From: Pseudomonadota bacterium
Lineage (GTDB): Bacteria; Pseudomonadota; Gammaproteobacteria; Burkholderiales; Burkholderiaceae_C
Length of the DNA stretch: 63,894 nt
Direction: 5' to 3'
Assembly (NCBI GenBank): GCA_018240985.1
Contig: JAFEER010000276.1
Coordinates: 1-63,894 of the forward strand
Shown here: in pieces, positions 60,061-63,894 of the stretch
Layout of the letters: every line of letters starts with the position of its first letter
Position numbering within the stretch: position 1 is the stretch's first letter
The notes under the pieces: generated by a model
Told to the model about the DNA's origin: nothing
The model's input: the letters and a program-made list of their open reading frames with translations, nothing else
Databases searched by the model: none
Made by a program: the position numbers and the translations under genes

Positions 60061-62481
60061 ATGTCTGGACATACGCCCCTTCCCGCCACCCCCCTGGATC
60101 TGCCATTGCTGCCGCTGCGCGACGTGGTGGTCTTCCCGCACATGGTGATTCCCCTGTTCGTGGGGCGTCCCAAGAGCATCAAGGCCCTGGAGATGGCCAT
60201 GGATGCCGACCGCAGAATCATGCTGGTGGCCCAGAAGGCGGCCGCCAAGGATGAGCCCCAGGTGTCCGACATGTTCGACGTGGGCTGCATCTCCACCATC
60301 CTGCAGATGCTCAAGCTGCCCGATGGCACCGTGAAGGTGCTGGTGGAGGGCCAGCAGCGCGCGCAGGTGGATGCGGTGCAAGAGGCAGAATCCCATTTCA
60401 CCGCCACGACGACACCGGTACAGCCGGACGCCGGGGAAGAGGATTCCAGCGAGATCGAGGCGCTGCGCCGTGCCGTGATGCAGCAGTTCGACCAGTACGT
60501 CAAGCTGAACAAGAAGATCCCGCCCGAGATTCTGACTTCGATCGCCAGCATCGACGATGCCGGGCGCCTGGCCGACACCATTGCCGCGCACCTGCCCCTG
60601 AAGCTGGAGAACAAGCAGCGCGTGCTGGACTTGGCAGAGGTGAAGCAGCGGCTGGAGAACCTGTTCGAACAGCTCGAACGTGAGGTCGACATCCTGAACG
60701 TGGACAAGCGCATCCGCGGCCGCGTGAAGCGGCAGATGGAGAAGAGCCAGCGCGACTTCTACCTCAACGAGCAGGTCAAGGCCATCCAGAAGGAGCTGGG
60801 CGAGGGCGAGGATGGCGCAGACATCGACGAGATCGAGAAGAAGATCAAGGCCGCCAAGATGCCCGCCGAGGCGCGCAAGAAGGCCGATGGCGAGCTGAAA
60901 AAACTCAAGCTGATGTCGCCCATGTCGGCCGAGGCCACGGTGGTGCGCAACTACGTCGATGTGCTGACCGGCCTGCCCTGGAGCAAGAAGACCAAGATCA
61001 AGCACGACCTGGTGTACGCCGAGGGCGTGCTCAATGAGGATCACTACGGTCTGGACAGGGTCAAGGATCGCATCCTGGAATACCTTGCCGTGCAGCAGCG
61101 CGTGGACAAGGTGAAGGCACCCATCCTGTGCCTGGTGGGGCCGCCGGGCGTGGGCAAGACCTCGCTCGGCCAGTCCATCGCCAAGGCCACGGGGCGCAAG
61201 TATGTGCGCATGGCCCTGGGCGGCATGCGCGACGAGGCCGAAATCCGCGGCCACCGCCGCACCTACATCGGCGCCATGCCGGGCAAGGTGCTGCAGAGCC
61301 TGAACAAGGTGGGTACGCGCAACCCGCTGTTCCTGCTTGACGAAATCGACAAGCTGGGCACGGACTTTCGCGGAGATCCGTCCAGCGCCTTGCTGGAGGT
61401 GCTCGATCCGGAGCAGAACCACAAGTTCGGCGACCACTATGTCGAGGTCGATTTCGACCTGTCGGACGTCATGTTCGTGGCCACCAGCAACTCCATGAAC
61501 ATCCCGCCCGCGCTGCTCGACCGCATGGAGGTGATCCGCCTATCGGGCTACACCGAGGATGAGAAGGCCAACATCGCCATCAAGTACCTGCTGCCCAAGC
61601 AGATGACCAACAACGGCGTCAAGGACGACGAGCTGCGCATCACCGAATCGGCCGTGCGCGACATCGTGCGCTACTACACACGCGAGGCTGGCGTGCGTTC
61701 GCTCGAGCGCGAACTGTCCAAGATCTGCCGCAAGGTGGTCAAGGGCCTGCAGCTCAAGAAGCTGCAGCCGCAGGTCGAGGTGTCGGCCGACAACCTGTCC
61801 GAATACCTGGGCGTGCGCAAGTTCAGCTACGGGCACGCCGAGAAGCAGAACCAGGTGGGACTGGTCGCGGGCTTGGCGTGGACCGAGGTGGGCGGCGACC
61901 TGCTCACCATCGAAGTGGCCACCATGCCGGGCAAGGGCAACATCACGCGCACCGGCTCGCTGGGTGACGTGATGAAGGAGTCCGTGGAAGCCGCACGCAC
62001 CGTGGTGCGCAGCCGCGCCCATGCGTGGGGCATCCGGGATGAGGTGTTTGAAAAGCGCGATCTGCACATGCATGTGCCGGACGGCGCCACACCCAAGGAC
62101 GGGCCCAGCGCCGGCGCCGCCATGACCACGGCCATCGTCTCGGCGTTCACCGGCATACCCGTGCGGGCGGATGTGGCCATGACCGGCGAGATCACCCTGC
62201 GTGGCGAAGTCACGGAAATCGGCGGACTGAAGGAAAAGCTGCTTGCCGCCCTGCGCGGTGGCATCAAGACCGTGCTGATACCAGAGGCCAATGTGAAGGA
62301 TTTGCAGGAAATACCGGACAACGTCAAGAGCGGCCTGGAGATCGTGCCCGTGAAGTGGATCGACAAGGTGCTCGAAGTGGCGCTGGAGCGCAAGCCCGCA
62401 CCGCTGGCCGATGTAGATGTGGCGCCTGCCGTTCCGGTAGCGTCAGATGGTCGGGCCGAGCGCGGTTCTGTGAAGCATTGA
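60061..62481 (+). CDS. lon: ATP-dependent protease Lon
   Basis: The 806-residue LonA has an N-terminal substrate domain ([20 protein letters not shown]). The AAA+ module carries Walker [16 protein letters not shown] (near residue 360) and [16 protein letters not shown]. The protease domain has catalytic Ser683 in [15 protein letters not shown] and the Lys in [18 protein letters not shown]. It degrades damaged and regulatory proteins. ATG 60061 was chosen over 60055 because AGGA ends at 60054, giving a 6-bp spacing. The gene follows clpX. Confidence 0.98.
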   Translation: MSGHTPLPATPLDLPLLPLRDVVVFPHMVIPLFVGRPKSIKALEMAMDADRRIMLVAQKAAAKDEPQVSDMFDVGCISTILQMLKLPDGTVKVLVEGQQRAQVDAVQEAESHFTATTTPVQPDAGEEDSSEIEALRRAVMQQFDQYVKLNKKIPPEILTSIASIDDAGRLADTIAAHLPLKLENKQRVLDLAEVKQRLENLFEQLEREVDILNVDKRIRGRVKRQMEKSQRDFYLNEQVKAIQKELGEGEDGADIDEIEKKIKAAKMPAEARKKADGELKKLKLMSPMSAEATVVRNYVDVLTGLPWSKKTKIKHDLVYAEGVLNEDHYGLDRVKDRILEYLAVQQRVDKVKAPILCLVGPPGVGKTSLGQSIAKATGRKYVRMALGGMRDEAEIRGHRRTYIGAMPGKVLQSLNKVGTRNPLFLLDEIDKLGTDFRGDPSSALLEVLDPEQNHKFGDHYVEVDFDLSDVMFVATSNSMNIPPALLDRMEVIRLSGYTEDEKANIAIKYLLPKQMTNNGVKDDELRITESAVRDIVRYYTREAGVRSLERELSKICRKVVKGLQLKKLQPQVEVSADNLSEYLGVRKFSYGHAEKQNQVGLVAGLAWTEVGGDLLTIEVATMPGKGNITRTGSLGDVMKESVEAARTVVRSRAHAWGIRDEVFEKRDLHMHVPDGATPKDGPSAGAAMTTAIVSAFTGIPVRADVAMTGEITLRGEVTEIGGLKEKLLAALRGGIKTVLIPEANVKDLQEIPDNVKSGLEIVPVKWIDKVLEVALERKPAPLADVDVAPAVPVASDGRAERGSVKH

Positions 62482-62502
62482 TGGAAAATTTGCGCAACTC
62501 TT

Positions 62503-62530
62503 TTGCGAGCGCTAAAAAATAGGATAGAAT
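62503..62530 (+). promoter_or_regulatory. Candidate promoter of tRNA-Gly
   Basis: TTGCGA (62503-62508), a 16-bp spacer and TAGAAT (62525-62530) are followed by the tRNA about 40 bp after the predicted start. A second TAGAAT near 62555 lacks a -35. Confidence 0.55.
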
Positions 62531-62578
62531 TCCACCTATCGATGCAAAGCGATGTAGAATCAAAGGCTTCGGTGAAAT

Positions 62579-62654
62579 GCGGGAATAGCTCAGTTGGTAG
62601 AGCGCAACCTTGCCAAGGTTGAGGTCGTCGGTTCGAGACCGATTTCCCGCTCCA
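62579..62654 (+). tRNA. tRNA-Gly(GCC)
   Basis: This 76-nt cloverleaf has acceptor stem GCGGGAA/TTCCCGC, D arm AGCTCAGTTGGTAGAGC, anticodon loop TTGCCAA (anticodon GCC), T arm GGTTCGAGACC and encoded CCA. It decodes GGC/GGU. Confidence 0.97.
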
Positions 62655-62696
62655 AATCTCGATCTGCGGAGTTCCATAGACTTCCGTGATTCTTTG

Positions 62697-62728
62697 AAAA
62701 CAGGGCCTTTGGGCCCTGTTTTGCTTTT
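62697..62728 (+). terminator. Terminator of tRNA-Gly
   Basis: AAAACAGGGCC pairs with GGCCCTGTTTT (11 bp, short loop), followed by GCTTTT. The rest of the gap to 62944 shows no gene; it contains only a possible hairpin TACCCGGTAG near 62771-62780. Confidence 0.9.
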
Positions 62729-62944
62729 GGTGGCTTCCAGCACAATCTACTGGTATCCGGCGCTTTTAAGTACCCGGTAGCCGGATGAGTTCGAGATCGG
62801 TTTTTGTGTGGACTAGGCCTGGGCGCGGGACGTTCCAAGGCACTGTGCTGCGTCTGGTGTCGTGCCTGACCGCGCCTGGCCCTAGTGCCCGAAGGTGTAC
62901 GTGCGCTGGCGGCCGCGCTGGTGCTGATGTTGTGACTTCAGCTT

Positions 62945-63894
62945 TCAGTCCGCCGGCCCGGTGCCGCCATCACTGCCCTGCGCGAGGGCCGGCGCCAGCG
63001 TGGACTGCGGCCAGCGTCGGCTGGACGCCAGCGAGACGATGGTGGCGAGCAATTGCTCATGCACCTTGGTGGCCGCGATGGACATCGGCAAGGTGGCCGA
63101 GCGGCAGGCGTAGATGGAGCGTGACATCGCCGGGCGCACGAGGGGCAGGGCCAGCAGCTGCCGGGCGGCCAGCAGGTCGCTGACGGCGGCGAACGACAGA
63201 ATCGTCGAGCCCATGCCCGCGGCCACCAGGGCCAGGATTTCGTGGATGGTGTTCACCTCGACCACGATGCGGGGCGCAACGCCGGCCTTGGCCATATAGG
63301 CGTCGAGCACGCGGCGCAGGCTTTGCGTCTGCGTCGGCAGCACCATGGGAAAGCGCGCCACGTCTGGCAGGGCCATGTGGGGCCTGTCGCCGGCCGTGTC
63401 GCCGGCCGCGCCGCCCCGGTACTGCGCCAGCTGCGGCGCCGTGGTGACGAACACCAACTCCTCCTGCAGCACATGCATGAAGCGCATGCGCGCGTCGTCT
63501 TCCGTGCCGAAGGTGATGCCGATATCGACCAGCCCGTGCAGCAGCTGCTGCGGGATGTAGCCCGAACTCAACTCCACCATTTGCAGCCGGATCAGGGGCC
63601 ACTGGCGCACGACGGCCTGCGCCAGCGGCACGGTCACGAACTTGGCCACCGATTGCGGCAGCGCCAGCGCGACCCGGCCGCTGGGTTGGTCTACCGCCTG
63701 GCGCACATCGTCGTAGGCCACGTCCACGCGACGCAGGATTTCCACCGCATGGCCGAGCAGTCGCTCGCCCACGGCCGTCAGCACCACGCCGCGTGGATGG
63801 CGGTCGAACAGGGCCGCGCCCAACTGCTCCTCCAGCTGCTTGATCTGCACGCTCAGCGCGGGTTGGGCGATGTGCAGGCTCTGCGCCGCGGACG
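62945..63894 (-). CDS. LysR family transcriptional regulator, NAC-like (5' end beyond window)
   Basis: The last 316 codons are present and the frame runs off the right edge. The HTH recognition helix reads AQSLHIAQPALSVQIKQLEE, followed by ALFDRHPRGVVLTAVGERLL. The effector domain starts PSGRVALALPQSVAKFVTVP and has GLVDIGITFGTEDD and AAGMGSTILSFAAV. The sequence style resembles NAC-type (nitrogen assimilation control) LysR proteins, but that assignment is tentative. Its target and ligand are unknown. Confidence 0.88.
   Translation of the reverse strand, partial: SAAQSLHIAQPALSVQIKQLEEQLGAALFDRHPRGVVLTAVGERLLGHAVEILRRVDVAYDDVRQAVDQPSGRVALALPQSVAKFVTVPLAQAVVRQWPLIRLQMVELSSGYIPQQLLHGLVDIGITFGTEDDARMRFMHVLQEELVFVTTAPQLAQYRGGAAGDTAGDRPHMALPDVARFPMVLPTQTQSLRRVLDAYMAKAGVAPRIVVEVNTIHEILALVAAGMGSTILSFAAVSDLLAARQLLALPLVRPAMSRSIYACRSATLPMSIAATKVHEQLLATIVSLASSRRWPQSTLAPALAQGSDGGTGPAD

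Overview
The window is a high-GC chromosomal segment of a beta-proteobacterium. It most likely comes from the Comamonadaceae (Acidovorax / Alicycliphilus / Melaminivora / Diaphorobacter type). The support is gene content and order (rpsP-rimM-trmD-rplS, tig-clpP-clpX-lon, glnA-ntrB-ntrC, M48 peptidase-phhB-rsgA, orn), the best family matches I recognise, and short dispersed repeats that I associate with this family. Most of it is housekeeping chromosome, with three tRNA genes and no prophage, integron, CRISPR array or transposase gene. The accessory content is mainly small non-coding repeats, one toxin-antitoxin pair and a few unusual gene neighbourhoods.

Layout. 1-4.8 kb: a thioesterase fragment, a small DMT membrane protein, a beta-barrel protein, the DUF47-PiT phosphate pair, and a Tat-exported lipoprotein resembling GH79 glycosidases. 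4.9-8.2 kb: small genes, then the ribosomal rpsP operon. 8.3-17.3 kb: Nudix hydrolase, CobD/AmpE-like protein, rsgA-phhB-peptidase operon (ATGA overlaps), orn, an orphan branched-chain amino acid binding protein and a RhlE-type helicase with a long leader. 17.5-21.5 kb: Bcr/CflA efflux, copper chaperone and DUF2946, guaC with a terminator-bearing leader, and tRNA-Lys. 21.6-27 kb: a pseudouridine synthase, then a compact run of beta-propeller, polysaccharide deacetylase, sterol-desaturase-like protein, EI24 membrane protein and CinA-like protein. 27-31.8 kb: the nitrogen control unit glnA-(small exported protein)-ntrB-ntrC, with a sigma-54 promoter and NtrC enhancer sites. 31.8-45 kb: HxlR regulator and methyltransferase, xthA, DsrE-like protein, lipA, folA, DUF4337, an EF-G paralogue, a TumA/TumE-type toxin-antitoxin pair, thyA, a FAD oxidoreductase, DUF2069 and a YihY-family membrane protein. 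45-51.9 kb: a 766-bp inverted-repeat element, then a squalene operon (hpnC-UbiA-type prenyltransferase-hpnD-hpnE-DUF2868 protein). 51.9-56.3 kb: a two-gene RND efflux system. 56.4-63.9 kb: tRNA-Leu, tig, clpP, clpX, lon (sigma-32-like promoter), tRNA-Gly and a LysR gene cut by the window end.

The most interesting signals are as follows. Repeats appear to have become parts of genes: the start codon of the YihY gene lies inside the terminal inverted repeat of a 272-bp MITE-like element, a dispersed hairpin repeat encodes the signal peptide of the deacetylase, and another copy supplies the stop codon of the FAD oxidoreductase. NtrB lacks a canonical start codon at its expected N-terminus. Hairpin-plus-U-tract structures lie at the predicted 5' ends of the guaC and rhlE transcripts. 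A perfect dyad lies exactly between the -35 and -10 of the RND operon. The squalene operon contains a UbiA-family prenyltransferase but has no cyclase nearby.

All family assignments come from reading the translated sequence and recalled family features. No database search was run.
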